From contig NZ_FNVF01000007.1 in the NCBI RefSeq assembly GCF_900107975.1, forward strand, positions 30,954 to 94,953: a DNA stretch of 64,000 nt, in the 5' to 3' direction. The position numbers were made by a program, and so were the translations under genes. Below are positions 17,109 to 26,019 of the stretch, one piece after another (positions within the stretch are counted from its first letter, which is position 1; every line of letters begins with the position of its first letter). Source of the stretch: Paenibacillus sp. UNC499MF. Lineage in GTDB: Bacteria; Bacillota; Bacilli; Paenibacillales; NBRC-103111. The notes beneath the pieces were generated by a model that did no database searches, had not been told where the DNA came from, and saw only the letters and a list, made by a program, of their open reading frames with translations.

Positions 17109-18410
17109 ATGAGAATGGTCGATTTGATTGCGAAGAAGCGTGACGGCAAGGAACTGACGACGGAAGAAATCAACTTTATTATCGAAGGCTACACGAAAGG
17201 CGATATTCCGGACTATCAGGTCAGCGCACTGGCGATGGCGATTTACTTCAAGGATATGACGGCGCGCGAGCGGGCCGATCTGACGATGGCAATCGTCAAC
17301 TCCGGCGAAACGATTGATCTGTCCGCCATCGAAGGGGTTAAGGTAGACAAGCACTCCACGGGCGGAGTGGGCGACACGACGACCCTGGTGCTGGCTCCTC
17401 TCGTAGCGGCGCTCGATATTCCCGTTGCGAAAATGTCCGGACGCGGCCTGGGCCACACCGGCGGCACGATCGACAAGCTGGAAGCGATCGAAGGCTTCCA
17501 CGTGGAGATTTCCAAGGATGAGTTCGTAAGCCTGGTGAACGAGCACAAAATCGCCGTGATCGGGCAGACCGGCAACCTGACGCCTGCCGACAAGAAGCTG
17601 TACGCTCTTCGCGACGTAACGGCGACCGTAGATTCCATCGCGCTTATCGCCAGCTCTATCATGAGCAAGAAAATCGCCGCAGGCTCCGACGCTATCGTGC
17701 TCGACGTCAAAACGGGCGCAGGCGCGTTTATGAAAACGCCCGAGGACGCGAAAGAACTGGCGCACGCCATGGTCAGCATCGGAAACAACGTGGGCCGCAA
17801 GACGATGGCCGTTATTTCCGATATGAGCCAGCCGCTCGGCGCCGCCATCGGCAACGCGCTGGAAGTGCGGGAGGCGATCGATACGCTTCGCGGCCAAGGG
17901 CCGAAGGATCTGGAGGATCTCTGCCTCGCCCTGGGAAGACAAATGGTCTTCCTGGCAAACAAAGCTTCTTCCCTGGAAGAAGCGGAGGAGAAGCTGAAGG
18001 AAGTGATCCGCAACGGCAAGGCGCTGGAGAAATTCAAGGAATTCATCGCCAACCAGGGCGGGGACGCGTCGGTCGTGGACGATCCCGAGAAGCTGCCTAA
18101 AGCGAAGTATCTTATCGAGGTCCCGGCGCGCGAGGACGGTATCGTAGCCGAAATCGTCGCCGATGAAATCGGTACGGCGGCTATGCTGCTCGGAGCCGGA
18201 CGCGCCACGAAGGAATCGGAGATCGATCTGGCCGTCGGCCTTATGCTGAATAAGAAGATCGGCGAAAATGTAAAAGCGGGCGAATCCCTCGTAACGATCC
18301 ACGCCAACCGTGAAAACGTGGACGATGTGATCGCTATGATTTACGAAAACATCCGTATCGCCGACCACGCTGAAGCGCCAGTCCTCATTCACGACATCGT
18401 AACCGAATAG
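17109..18410 (+). CDS. pdp: Pyrimidine-nucleoside phosphorylase
   Basis: A 433-residue dimeric enzyme splitting uridine, thymidine and deoxyuridine with phosphate; length matches B. subtilis Pdp. Motifs: [30 protein letters not shown] (phosphate-binding), [15 protein letters not shown] and [11 protein letters not shown] 17109 with GAGGAG upstream is preferred over an in-frame GTG at 17088, which lies on the ribosome site itself. It closes the deo operon and is followed by a strong terminator. Confidence 0.95.
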   Translation: MRMVDLIAKKRDGKELTTEEINFIIEGYTKGDIPDYQVSALAMAIYFKDMTARERADLTMAIVNSGETIDLSAIEGVKVDKHSTGGVGDTTTLVLAPLVAALDIPVAKMSGRGLGHTGGTIDKLEAIEGFHVEISKDEFVSLVNEHKIAVIGQTGNLTPADKKLYALRDVTATVDSIALIASSIMSKKIAAGSDAIVLDVKTGAGAFMKTPEDAKELAHAMVSIGNNVGRKTMAVISDMSQPLGAAIGNALEVREAIDTLRGQGPKDLEDLCLALGRQMVFLANKASSLEEAEEKLKEVIRNGKALEKFKEFIANQGGDASVVDDPEKLPKAKYLIEVPAREDGIVAEIVADEIGTAAMLLGAGRATKESEIDLAVGLMLNKKIGENVKAGESLVTIHANRENVDDVIAMIYENIRIADHAEAPVLIHDIVTE

Positions 18411-18482
18411 GACCCGCAAGTGCCGGTGTTTCACAGAAATTACGGCTTGAAAAACGGTCCTTCGCCGGACCGCCGGCCGAAC

Positions 18483-18517
18483 AAACCGCCGCATCCTTTT
18501 TGATGCGGCGGTTTTTT
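18483..18517 (+). terminator. Terminator of the deo operon
   Basis: Perfect 13-bp GC-rich stem (18483-18495 with 18502-18514) followed by T6. Confidence 0.95.
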
Positions 18518-18622
18518 GTGCCCGTACGAGTGAACCGGGGCACTCGGTCACAGGTGCGGCGCAGCGCGGTTTTTGAGCGCATTCGAATGTAAACCACGGA
18601 AAGGCCGTTTCATATTTCAAGG

Positions 18623-18651
18623 TTGACAGCAAATGGAAAGGGGAATAGAAT
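18623..18651 (+). promoter_or_regulatory. Promoter of the tetR-type regulator
   Basis: Consensus TTGACA (18623-18628), 17 bp, TAGAAT (18646-18651). Confidence 0.8.
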
Positions 18652-18682
18652 GAACGAAATGATAGTGAGTACTAACACACAT

Positions 18683-18699
18683 GAATGAACGATTCATTC
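18683..18699 (+). promoter_or_regulatory. Palindromic operator of the TetR-type regulator
   Basis: GAATGAA-CGA-TTCATTC, a perfect 7-3-7 inverted repeat about 25-40 nt after the expected transcription start. Size and place fit an autoregulatory TetR operator. Confidence 0.7.
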
Positions 18700-18743
18700 G
18701 TTTTTCATAACGGGAGTAACACGGACAGAGGAGGAGGCAGAGT

Positions 18744-19337
18744 ATGAGCGGCTCATCTTCAAGCAGTTCAGACAAACTGCTGCTGGCAGCCATTGATCTT
18801 ATAGCGGATAAGGGCTACAAATGCGTCACGACCAAAGAGATCGCCGCGGCCGCCGGGCTGAGTGAAATGACGCTTTTCCGCCATTTCGGAAGCAAGCAGA
18901 ATTTGCTCGAATCCGCTTTCGACCGGTTTCATTACGCCGGGGAGATGCGGAAGCTTTTTGCGGAAAAGCTGGTTTGGGAGCTGGAAACGGATCTTCTTCT
19001 GATCAGCCGAACTTACCACGATATCATGAACCGCAACCGCAAAATGATCCAGATCAGCCTGAAAGAATCGGTCAGTCTGCCGGGTTTTCGGGAAAAGACA
19101 CAGAGACATCCCCGCCAGTTAAGAGAGTTTTTGACCGAGTATTTCGTGAAGATGGCGGAGCGGGGAAAAATGGTCTCGGCGAATCCCGAGCTCCATGCGG
19201 TCTCGTTCATGTGGATGAATTACGGCGCGTTTATGAATAACCGGGACGGTTGGGGAGAGGGGACGTTCGCCGACATCCCGCTCGACGATTTTATCCGGGA
19301 AAGCGTAAAGGTGTTCGTCAAGGCGCTGACTCCCTAG
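18744..19337 (+). CDS. TetR/AcrR-family transcriptional regulator
   Basis: A 197-residue regulator. Residues 8-55 are the TetR HTH (VTTKEIAAAAGLSEMTLFRHF), the rest a ligand-binding helical domain with a conserved-looking W near the C-terminus. GAGGAGGAGG precedes the ATG. It is followed by a drug-type MFS exporter 108 nt downstream on the same strand, which it probably controls together with itself through the palindrome at 18683. The ligand is unknown. Confidence 0.9.
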   Translation: MSGSSSSSSDKLLLAAIDLIADKGYKCVTTKEIAAAAGLSEMTLFRHFGSKQNLLESAFDRFHYAGEMRKLFAEKLVWELETDLLLISRTYHDIMNRNRKMIQISLKESVSLPGFREKTQRHPRQLREFLTEYFVKMAERGKMVSANPELHAVSFMWMNYGAFMNNRDGWGEGTFADIPLDDFIRESVKVFVKALTP

Positions 19338-19445
19338 TTTTTTTTCGCCCGATATGTTAGCAAGTACAAACATTCATAACTTTTACAATTAACGAGGTTA
19401 ACTGAAATATTCGGATATCATTTGCGCTCTGAGGAGGCGAAAGCT

Positions 19446-20828
19446 GTGTCAACCGCTGTACAAAAAACAACCGGCGATAAACTTATGCGGGTTCTGGCGT
19501 TCACTCTGGTCATTTCGGTCATGAACGCCTCTATCTTCAACATTGTGCTGCCGCAGATCAGTGCAGAGTTTCAACTGAATTCGGCCCAGGTCAGCTGGGT
19601 GGCTTCCATTTACATGCTGGTTTATGCCATCGGATCGGTCATTTACGGCAAGCTCGCGGATAAATATCCGTTAAAACGGCTTATCACGTTCGGACTGATC
19701 GTTTTTGCGCTCGGGTCCGTTATCGGCCTGTCGGCCTCCGCCTATTGGATGGTCATTCTGGCAAGAGGATTCCAGGCTATGGGGTCCTCGGTCATTCCGG
19801 CCGCCGCGATGATTATCCCGATCCGATTTTTTCCGCCGGAAACCCGGGGCCGAGCCTTGGGCATCTCGGCTATCGGCATGGCGCTCGGCAATGCGCTCGG
19901 ACCTGTGCTGTCGGGCCTGATCATGAGCGTAGCGGACTGGCGCTGGTTGTTCTGCCTGTCCCTGCTCACGCTGGTGACGCTGCCGTCTTACCGCAAATTG
20001 CTGGATGACAAGCGCGGCACGGCCGGTAAAATCGATGCGTGGGGCGGCGCTCTGCTGGCGGGAACCGTCAGCCTGCTGCTGCTGAGCATCACGAACGGCG
20101 GCTGGATTACCGTCATCAGCGGAATTGTGCTGCTGGGACTTTTTATTCTCCGCATATTGAAGGCGGAGGAGCCTTTTATCCAGCCCCGGCTGTTTTTGAA
20201 CAAACATTACGTAACGGGCCTGGTCGTTTCCCTGATTATCGTAGGCCTCGGTTTTTCCTTATCGTTCCTGATCCCTCAGCTCATGTCGCACGTGAATCAT
20301 ATCGAGCCCGGTATGATCGGCTTTATGATGGTGCCGGGAGCGGCCGCATCCGCAATGATGGGTCTCAGAGGCGGCAGGCTGGCGGATGAGAAGGGTAATT
20401 CCTTTCTCGTGTATCTCGCGTCCTTCCTGCTGTTTATCAGCTTTGTCCTGCTGTCCTCCTTGTCCGGCGCTCTGCCCGTGGTGGTGTCGGCTCTGCTCAT
20501 CTTCGGCAACGTGGGAATGACGTTCATGCAGATTGCGCTGTCCAACACCATTTCGCGGTCACTGGACAGAGACCAGGCCGGCGTGGGGATGGGACTCATG
20601 GCCATGATGAATTTTATCGGGATCGCGTCCTCGTCGGCTATTTACAGCAAGCTTCTGGATAACGGGGCGACGGTAACGTGGAATCCCTTTAATCTGTACC
20701 AAGGAGCTTCCGTGTACAGCAACATATATTTGGGGCTTGCCGTCCTCGTTCTTGCGGCGGCCGGTATTTACTTCTACCGGTTCGGCAAAGCTCCGGCAAA
20801 TGCGTCTCCCAGAAAAGCGGAAGCTTAA
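19446..20828 (+). CDS. MFS drug-type transporter (DHA2-like)
   Basis: A 460-residue membrane protein with about 14 hydrophobic segments. The motif A-like GKLADKYPLKRLI after helix 2 and RGFQAMGSSVIPAAAM mark the drug:proton antiporter group. The start is GTG 19446, 8 nt after GAGGAGG; an upstream in-frame TTG at 19422 has no ribosome site. Upstream is the TetR-type regulator; downstream a strong terminator. Substrate unknown. Confidence 0.88.
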   Translation: MSTAVQKTTGDKLMRVLAFTLVISVMNASIFNIVLPQISAEFQLNSAQVSWVASIYMLVYAIGSVIYGKLADKYPLKRLITFGLIVFALGSVIGLSASAYWMVILARGFQAMGSSVIPAAAMIIPIRFFPPETRGRALGISAIGMALGNALGPVLSGLIMSVADWRWLFCLSLLTLVTLPSYRKLLDDKRGTAGKIDAWGGALLAGTVSLLLLSITNGGWITVISGIVLLGLFILRILKAEEPFIQPRLFLNKHYVTGLVVSLIIVGLGFSLSFLIPQLMSHVNHIEPGMIGFMMVPGAAASAMMGLRGGRLADEKGNSFLVYLASFLLFISFVLLSSLSGALPVVVSALLIFGNVGMTFMQIALSNTISRSLDRDQAGVGMGLMAMMNFIGIASSSAIYSKLLDNGATVTWNPFNLYQGASVYSNIYLGLAVLVLAAAGIYFYRFGKAPANASPRKAEA

Positions 20829-20851
20829 CAGCCTGCTCGGCAGTGGTGAAC

Positions 20852-20893
20852 AAACCGGAATTAGCCCTTTAGGGTGTGATTCCGGTTTTTTTT
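20852..20893 (+). terminator. Terminator after the MFS gene
   Basis: A 10-bp stem (20852-20861 with 20879-20888) with an inner AGCCCT/AGGGT pairing and eight T. Confidence 0.9.
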
Positions 20894-21109
20894 GTGTTCA
20901 GCCCCGAGTGGCTGATCCCCTTTCGTGTGACGTTAAGCACCCCGCGCCGGGAATTTTGCACGGTTTATACCGTGAGCAGAACATAAGAAAAAACGGCTGA
21001 ATCTGTTTTTTAGCTGACCCTGCTCTTGCGGAAAACGGTATAGTGGAGAAAAAGCATCTAAACAGCTTATGCAAAACGACGCCTATCATGTTTAGGAGGA
21101 GGTACTTCT

Positions 21110-21987
21110 ATGTCTTATGCGTTTGAGGAATTTGCACTCCCGGATAAGGATTCGGGTCCGTACGGTTTGACGTACGGCAAAGACGGAGCGGTCTGGTTTA
21201 CAGAGCAGATAGGAAACCGGATCGGCCGTATGACTCCCGATGGCCGGTAACCGCGGAAGAAGCGGGGCTCTCTGCCATTCTATCGGCAGAGGACGGTACT
21301 TTGTGGTTCAGCGGGTATAAAGCCGGTATAATCGGGCGGATCAGCTTGTCGGGCGAGCTTACGGAATACCCGCTGCCCGCCGCGGGTTCAGGGCCGTTCG
21401 GTCTTGCCGAGGGACCGGACGGAGCCATTTGGTTCACGGAATTGACGGGAAATAAAATCGGACGGATCAGACCGGACGGGACGATTACCGAATTCGAACT
21501 GCCTCTGCCCGGCTCGTTTCCTTCTTTTATCGCACGGGGATCAGACGGAGCGATGTGGTTTACGGAAAATCAGGGCAATCGCATCGGCCGCATTACGACC
21601 GCGGGGGAGATAACCGGGTATCCGCTTCCGTCCGGAAAGGCGGGGCCGGTAGGTATTACGGGAGGCCCTGACGGCGCCCTGTGGTTTGTCGAGATTAACG
21701 GGAGCCGGATCGGGACGATTTCGACAGATGGCGTGATCACCGAGTATCCTCTTCCCGATCCGGGAGCAAAGCCGCATGCGATTACAGCCGGCACAAACGG
21801 GGATTTGTGGTTTACGGAATGGGGAAGTAACAAAATCGGCCGGATCACTACCGACGGTCAAATCTCCGAATATGCGATTCCCAGAGAGATAGCGGAACCG
21901 CACGGGCTTGCCGTCGGCCCTGACGGCGCCGTCTGGTTTGCACAGGAGAGCGGCCAGATCGGCCGGCTAACGGTCCGTTCGTTCTAA
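21110..21987 (+). pseudogene. vgb: Virginiamycin B lyase-like gene, broken by a short deletion
   Basis: The gene encodes a seven-bladed beta-propeller with 42-residue blades (GPDGAIWFTE...NKIGRI). From ATG 21110 the frame runs 46 codons and ends at TAA 21248; the rest continues to 21987 in another frame, readable from about 21244. Counting blades, about 16 nt are missing at the join, just after the MTPDG turn. Tyr18 lies in the first piece; the His and Glu-His of KPHAIT and EPHGL, matching the known catalytic His228, Glu268 and His270, lie in the second. A TTG at 21301 could start a protein lacking blade one, but activity is unlikely. Confidence 0.85.
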
Positions 21988-22016
21988 ATTCTCCAGAACG
22001 AAACGTTTGGCAACAG

Positions 22017-22051
22017 GAGATCACTGCGCGTAAGCGGTGGTCTCTTTTTTT
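22017..22051 (+). terminator. Terminator after the vgb pseudogene
   Basis: An 11-bp stem with two wobbles (22017-22027 with 22034-22044) followed by T7. Confidence 0.85.
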
Positions 22052-22338
22052 GCTGCCGGAATAAGGTTGGAAGCCTCGGAATTCGGGCTGGTTATGGGCT
22101 GGATTTTTTTATAAAAAGGTTTGTGATTATGGAATTTTTTTACTGCAATTCTGCTTGTATCCTATGGTTTAATGAAGAGAGCTGACAAAATGAGCCTTTT
22201 TTCTCACATCCGGGTCCTGTTCTGGAGGCAGCCGATTGCTAAACCCGTCTAACTTGATAGAACGCTTTTGGGAGCGGGAACAGTGATGCGGAGTTTATAG
22301 GAAATAACGGGTCCATCCATCATTTGCGGAGGTTTATC

Positions 22339-24120
22339 ATGAAAAACATATGGATACGAAATCTGCTTGCGTTCTCGCTTTTGGCCGGAACCGCATATAC
22401 ATCGTTCTTACCCCCGGCTGCTGCGGCGCAGTCATTGGGGATTCACACCGCCGTTCACGGCTATACCGTACAGTCCGGCACGATAAGTGATGCGGGCGGG
22501 ATGACTTCGGGCGGGTCTCTATTGGCGGACGGTATGATTATCGCGTCACCCGACAAGGAAGAGAATGTGAATCATATAGGGCTGAAGGAGCTCGGAATTT
22601 TTGCGGGTATTATTCTCGTTATCTATCAGTCAATCCGGGTCATCCGGCAGCGGAAAAAGAAGGAAAAGCTGCTCCGGGAAGCACAATCTTATTCCATGGA
22701 TCTGTACCGGGACAGCGAGCGCCTCGGGCTGCTGGCCGATCTGTACAAAGGGCCTTCCGCAGAGAAGCGGATCCGTCCCGTAGAAGCCGAGTTAGCGGAT
22801 GTTTCTACCATTCTGGATGAGATGACGGCCATGATCTCGGGCATCAAAATTTCTTTTATCGGAAATGTAAAAACGATGGAAGAAACGATGGGCGAATGCC
22901 GGATGCTTTTGAGGCAGTATCAGGGAGTATACGGCAGCCTGAAAGGGAGCATCGACAGGCTCTGCGAGCTGGAGAAACAGAACGATAAGGTCGTTTCGGA
23001 GCTTCAAGCGAAAATAGATTCCCTTCTGACCCGGGCGAAAGAGCGCTCGGCCGCCTACCGGGTAGATGATCTGGAAGAGGAACTGCTCGGCCTGCAAAAG
23101 CGGATCGGGATCATCGACCGGGAGCAGATGAGCGATTTTATTGACGTGCAGGAGCATCTTGCGCCGGAACGCGGCCAGCTCGCCGAAATCGAACGGCTGC
23201 TTGCGGAGCTGCCTGAGCTGCATAACCGGCAGCAGAAATTCAAAGGACAGATCGGCAGCGCCCGGGATGACGTGAACCGTTCCATACGCGAGCACGGACT
23301 GGATTCCTCGGACTTGACTTCCTTTGGAAGCCTGGATCGAGCGGAGGCGCTTTCGGCCGCTATGCTGGACGCCCTTAACGCGGGCAGAATCCGGGAAGCG
23401 GAGCGCCTTTCTTCCGACGTGACGGGTCTGATCAAGCATTCGGTTACCGCGGCGGGAGAACTGGCGGAGCTGAGGGAAAGCCTGAACAAGACGCTGCGGC
23501 TTCTGAAAAGCGGCATGCGCGAGCTGGATTATCCCGAGCCGGCCTTTAAGGAAGAGCTGAAGCGGGTAAAAGCGTATTTTGCGGAATCCGTCTGGTCGTT
23601 TATGCGCGGCGAATTCGATCAATTCACGGTCTTGTACCGTGAAATTACTCATAAGCTTCCCGAGGTGGAGAACCTGCTGTCGGAAGGACGTTTTAACGAA
23701 GGCGGCAAAAAACTCATCGCCTTGATGGAGCAGTACGAGCTGGCCGAAAAGAAACATGCCCGCCTGCAGGTGTATGAATCGGCCAATAAGGAACTGAACG
23801 CTCTCAGGGAGCGCGTGCATGCCTGCTGGATGGATTTTCAGGAAACGGTATCGTATATTTCCTCGGAAGATCTGGAAGAAGCGCTGCATTCCCGGGATCT
23901 CGGCGATTTGAAATACAAAATTCACGAGCAGAAGGACTTGATCGAACGCCGCATGAGCAGTCCTCCCGTCCAGCTTGACCGAATCAAGCGGGATGCGGAA
24001 GCGATGGCCGCCAATGTCCAGGCTTATAACGCGCGTGTCGAGCAAATCGCCGACCAGCAGGAAGAGTACGAGGATGAAGAGGAAAGTAAAAGTGTTGTGA
24101 TCAACGTGAATTTTAAATAG
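22339..24120 (+). CDS. Type I membrane-anchored long coiled-coil protein, family not recognised
   Basis: 593 residues. An N-terminal signal-like segment ending AAAAQS (about residue 31), a short outer stretch, one transmembrane helix (GIFAGIILVIYQSI, about residues 84-100) followed by RQRKKKEK, then some 480 residues of almost continuous coiled-coil-forming helix, and a short C-terminal strand VVINVNF. The layout recalls EzrA-like septation-ring regulators, but I see no specific EzrA signature. It shares two blocks with the next gene: LYKGxxxEKxxRPV (residue 135 here) and DxIxVxExLxP (266 here). GGAGG precedes ATG 22339. Likely a scaffold at the membrane; function unknown. Confidence 0.75.
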   Translation: MKNIWIRNLLAFSLLAGTAYTSFLPPAAAAQSLGIHTAVHGYTVQSGTISDAGGMTSGGSLLADGMIIASPDKEENVNHIGLKELGIFAGIILVIYQSIRVIRQRKKKEKLLREAQSYSMDLYRDSERLGLLADLYKGPSAEKRIRPVEAELADVSTILDEMTAMISGIKISFIGNVKTMEETMGECRMLLRQYQGVYGSLKGSIDRLCELEKQNDKVVSELQAKIDSLLTRAKERSAAYRVDDLEEELLGLQKRIGIIDREQMSDFIDVQEHLAPERGQLAEIERLLAELPELHNRQQKFKGQIGSARDDVNRSIREHGLDSSDLTSFGSLDRAEALSAAMLDALNAGRIREAERLSSDVTGLIKHSVTAAGELAELRESLNKTLRLLKSGMRELDYPEPAFKEELKRVKAYFAESVWSFMRGEFDQFTVLYREITHKLPEVENLLSEGRFNEGGKKLIALMEQYELAEKKHARLQVYESANKELNALRERVHACWMDFQETVSYISSEDLEEALHSRDLGDLKYKIHEQKDLIERRMSSPPVQLDRIKRDAEAMAANVQAYNARVEQIADQQEEYEDEEESKSVVINVNFK

Positions 24121-24295
24121 GTTTGCGGGCAGACGGTGGACGGTTGCTGTGACGGAGCTATTCTGCTGCCCGAAAGACCGCCGCTTCTAACAGTGCAAAA
24201 GAAGGCGGCAGAAGAAGCCCGTATCAATCCGTGCCTATTTCCGCGCCCGGAAACAGCGAGTTGTGAAGCCGATGACGGGGCAGAAAGGAAGTAAC

Positions 24296-25297
24296 ATGTC
24301 TATTCTAGGAAAAATTTTATTCTGGGCGTTTGTTATTATGATTCTATTTTTAACCATGGGTTTTATTCTGCTCGTAATCGATAAACGAAAATTAACACAT
24401 AAAGCGAGTGAACTCGAAGGTGAACTTTTTCATATGGAGGCGAAGATCCTGCCTCTTACGGAGTTATACAAAGGCCGTGCAACGGAAAAAAATCTGAGGC
24501 CGGTTAAAGGCGAATTACAAGCAGCCTGGGAAAATCTCGAAGACCTGAGAAAACGAATAGCAACCATTTTTACGCACAAAGATTCCAATAATCGTATACA
24601 AGTGATTAGGGAAGACATGGCTGCCTTCGAAAAAAGCTGTCACTCTCTTAAAGAAAAGATAGAAAAGCTGATCGCCATGGAACATGAGAATGAAAGCATC
24701 CTTTTACAGCTCCAGACAAAGGGAAATCAGTTAATGAAGCGTCTTGAAGCATTGTCAGACAGCTATCAACTTGCAGAAGTCCAGAAAGGACTGGCCGCCC
24801 AGCTGGCATTAATCGAAGCCATCGACGATAAACAGCTGACTGATCTGATCAATGTACACGATACGCTTTTGCCGATCCGTACACAAATGGACGAAATCGA
24901 AACCCTTCTCGATACACTCCCCCCTCTGTCCGAAATAAGAGAAGGTCAATCGGGAGAAGAGATCGAAGATCAGGTCGAAGCGGTGCGTGCTCAGATGGAA
25001 AAGGCGATGCGGGCGTCCGGGCTGAAAAAGGAAAAAGAGCCGCGGGAGAGCAAAGATGACTCGCAGACCTCGCAAACCTCTTCGGTACACGTAACAAGGC
25101 AAGCTTCTGCGGAGCCGATTGATCTGGATGAAGTGAAAAGATTGATGGACCAGGGGCTTGTGTTCGATGCCATTCATCGTATGGCGGAAAGTCTTGGTCC
25201 GACTGTTACAACCCGGCAAGATGTCCAAGTGAAGGTAGTAGTTTCTTCGGAACAGCAGGAATCCAAAAAGCCCAAGCGCGGCAAGAAGAGCGGCTAG
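24296..25297 (+). CDS. Membrane-anchored coiled-coil protein, paralogue of the preceding gene
   Basis: 333 residues, with an N-terminal transmembrane helix (LFWAFVIMILFLTMGFILLV, residues 8-27), no cleavable signal, then cytoplasmic coiled coil. ELYKGRATEKNLRPV (residue 56) and DLINVHDTLLPIR (183) align with the upstream protein, as do the spacing between them and the C-terminal valine-rich strand (VQVKVVVSS) before a basic tail. It is shorter because the second half of the coiled coil is missing. AAAGGAAG precedes ATG 24296. The 175-bp gap to the first gene has no clear terminator, so the two are probably co-expressed. Confidence 0.75.
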   Translation: MSILGKILFWAFVIMILFLTMGFILLVIDKRKLTHKASELEGELFHMEAKILPLTELYKGRATEKNLRPVKGELQAAWENLEDLRKRIATIFTHKDSNNRIQVIREDMAAFEKSCHSLKEKIEKLIAMEHENESILLQLQTKGNQLMKRLEALSDSYQLAEVQKGLAAQLALIEAIDDKQLTDLINVHDTLLPIRTQMDEIETLLDTLPPLSEIREGQSGEEIEDQVEAVRAQMEKAMRASGLKKEKEPRESKDDSQTSQTSSVHVTRQASAEPIDLDEVKRLMDQGLVFDAIHRMAESLGPTVTTRQDVQVKVVVSSEQQESKKPKRGKKSG

Positions 25298-25430
25298 GAG
25301 AACCACGGGAATGGTCGAGTCCGTAGGAAGCCGATGTTGGGAGGTGGAAAGTCGTTTTCGCACCCCCGCGATGGAGCTTCGCTCGTTGCAAAAGCGAAGA
25401 CGCGGGCAATCTCCCTTACCCTACAAAAGT

Positions 25431-25458
25431 AAAACCGTTCCAACCCGGAACGGTTTTT
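25431..25458 (+). terminator. Terminator after the coiled-coil pair
   Basis: An 11-bp perfect stem (25431-25441 with 25447-25457) and T-run. Confidence 0.9.
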
Positions 25459-25487
25459 AGTTTGCCCGCAGGTCGGTGAGGAGGACA

Positions 25488-25516
25488 TTGACTTTTTATC
25501 AGTTTAGTACTAAACT
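25488..25516 (+). promoter_or_regulatory. marR promoter with overlapping 16-bp palindrome
   Basis: TTGACT (25488-25493), 17 bp, TAAACT (25511-25516). A perfect palindrome AGTTTAGTACTAAACT covers 25501-25516, that is, the spacer end and the -10, the expected spot for a MarR repressor. Confidence 0.8.
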
Positions 25517-25545
25517 TAAGTTATCAACGAAAGCGGGGTGAACCG

Positions 25546-25992
25546 ATGCAAGAGAATAAGAAACCGCCTCTTTCCAAACAGGAAGAGAAGCTGGGGGTGC
25601 TGATCTGGTTCCGGCTGTCCCGTGTGTACAATCAGAGCATCCGGTTATCGAATCAGCATTTGAAAGCCTGGAACTTATCGGCCGCTCAGTTCGACGTGCT
25701 GGTCCAGGTCGGTTCGCACGAGCGGTTGACTCAGCAGGAATTGGCGGACAAGCTTCTGGTCACCAAGGGCAATATTGCGCAGCTGCTGAGTAAGATGGAG
25801 GAACTGGGCTGGATCAGACGCGAGCAGGAATGGAAGACCAAATATATTTCCCTGACGGCGGAAGGACAAGCTTTGTTTGACGAAGTCGTTCCGCAGCAGG
25901 AACAGTTTCAGGCTTCCCAATTTGACGCTTTGGACAGGGAAGAGAAGAAGCAGCTTCTGGAGCTGCTGAAGAAAGTCCAGAAACAATCCTGA
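25546..25992 (+). CDS. MarR-family regulator
   Basis: A 148-residue winged-helix repressor: LTQQELADKLLVTKGNIAQLLSKMEELG recognition region (split for length) and wing REQEWKTKYISLT. The ring-cleaving dioxygenase gene starts 27 nt after its stop, as in MhqR-type quinone/catechol stress systems. It lacks cysteines, so sensing would be by ligand binding and not thiol oxidation (inference). GGGGTG lies before ATG 25546. Confidence 0.88.
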   Translation: MQENKKPPLSKQEEKLGVLIWFRLSRVYNQSIRLSNQHLKAWNLSAAQFDVLVQVGSHERLTQQELADKLLVTKGNIAQLLSKMEELGWIRREQEWKTKYISLTAEGQALFDEVVPQQEQFQASQFDALDREEKKQLLELLKKVQKQS

Positions 25993-26019
25993 CCACACAA
26001 TACAACCGGGGAGGACATC

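Noticed and set aside
21301-21987. Intact short virginiamycin B lyase starting at TTG 21301
   Set aside because: It would lack the first blade with catalytic Tyr18, has no ribosome site, and the reading frame extends upstream into recognisable lyase sequence.
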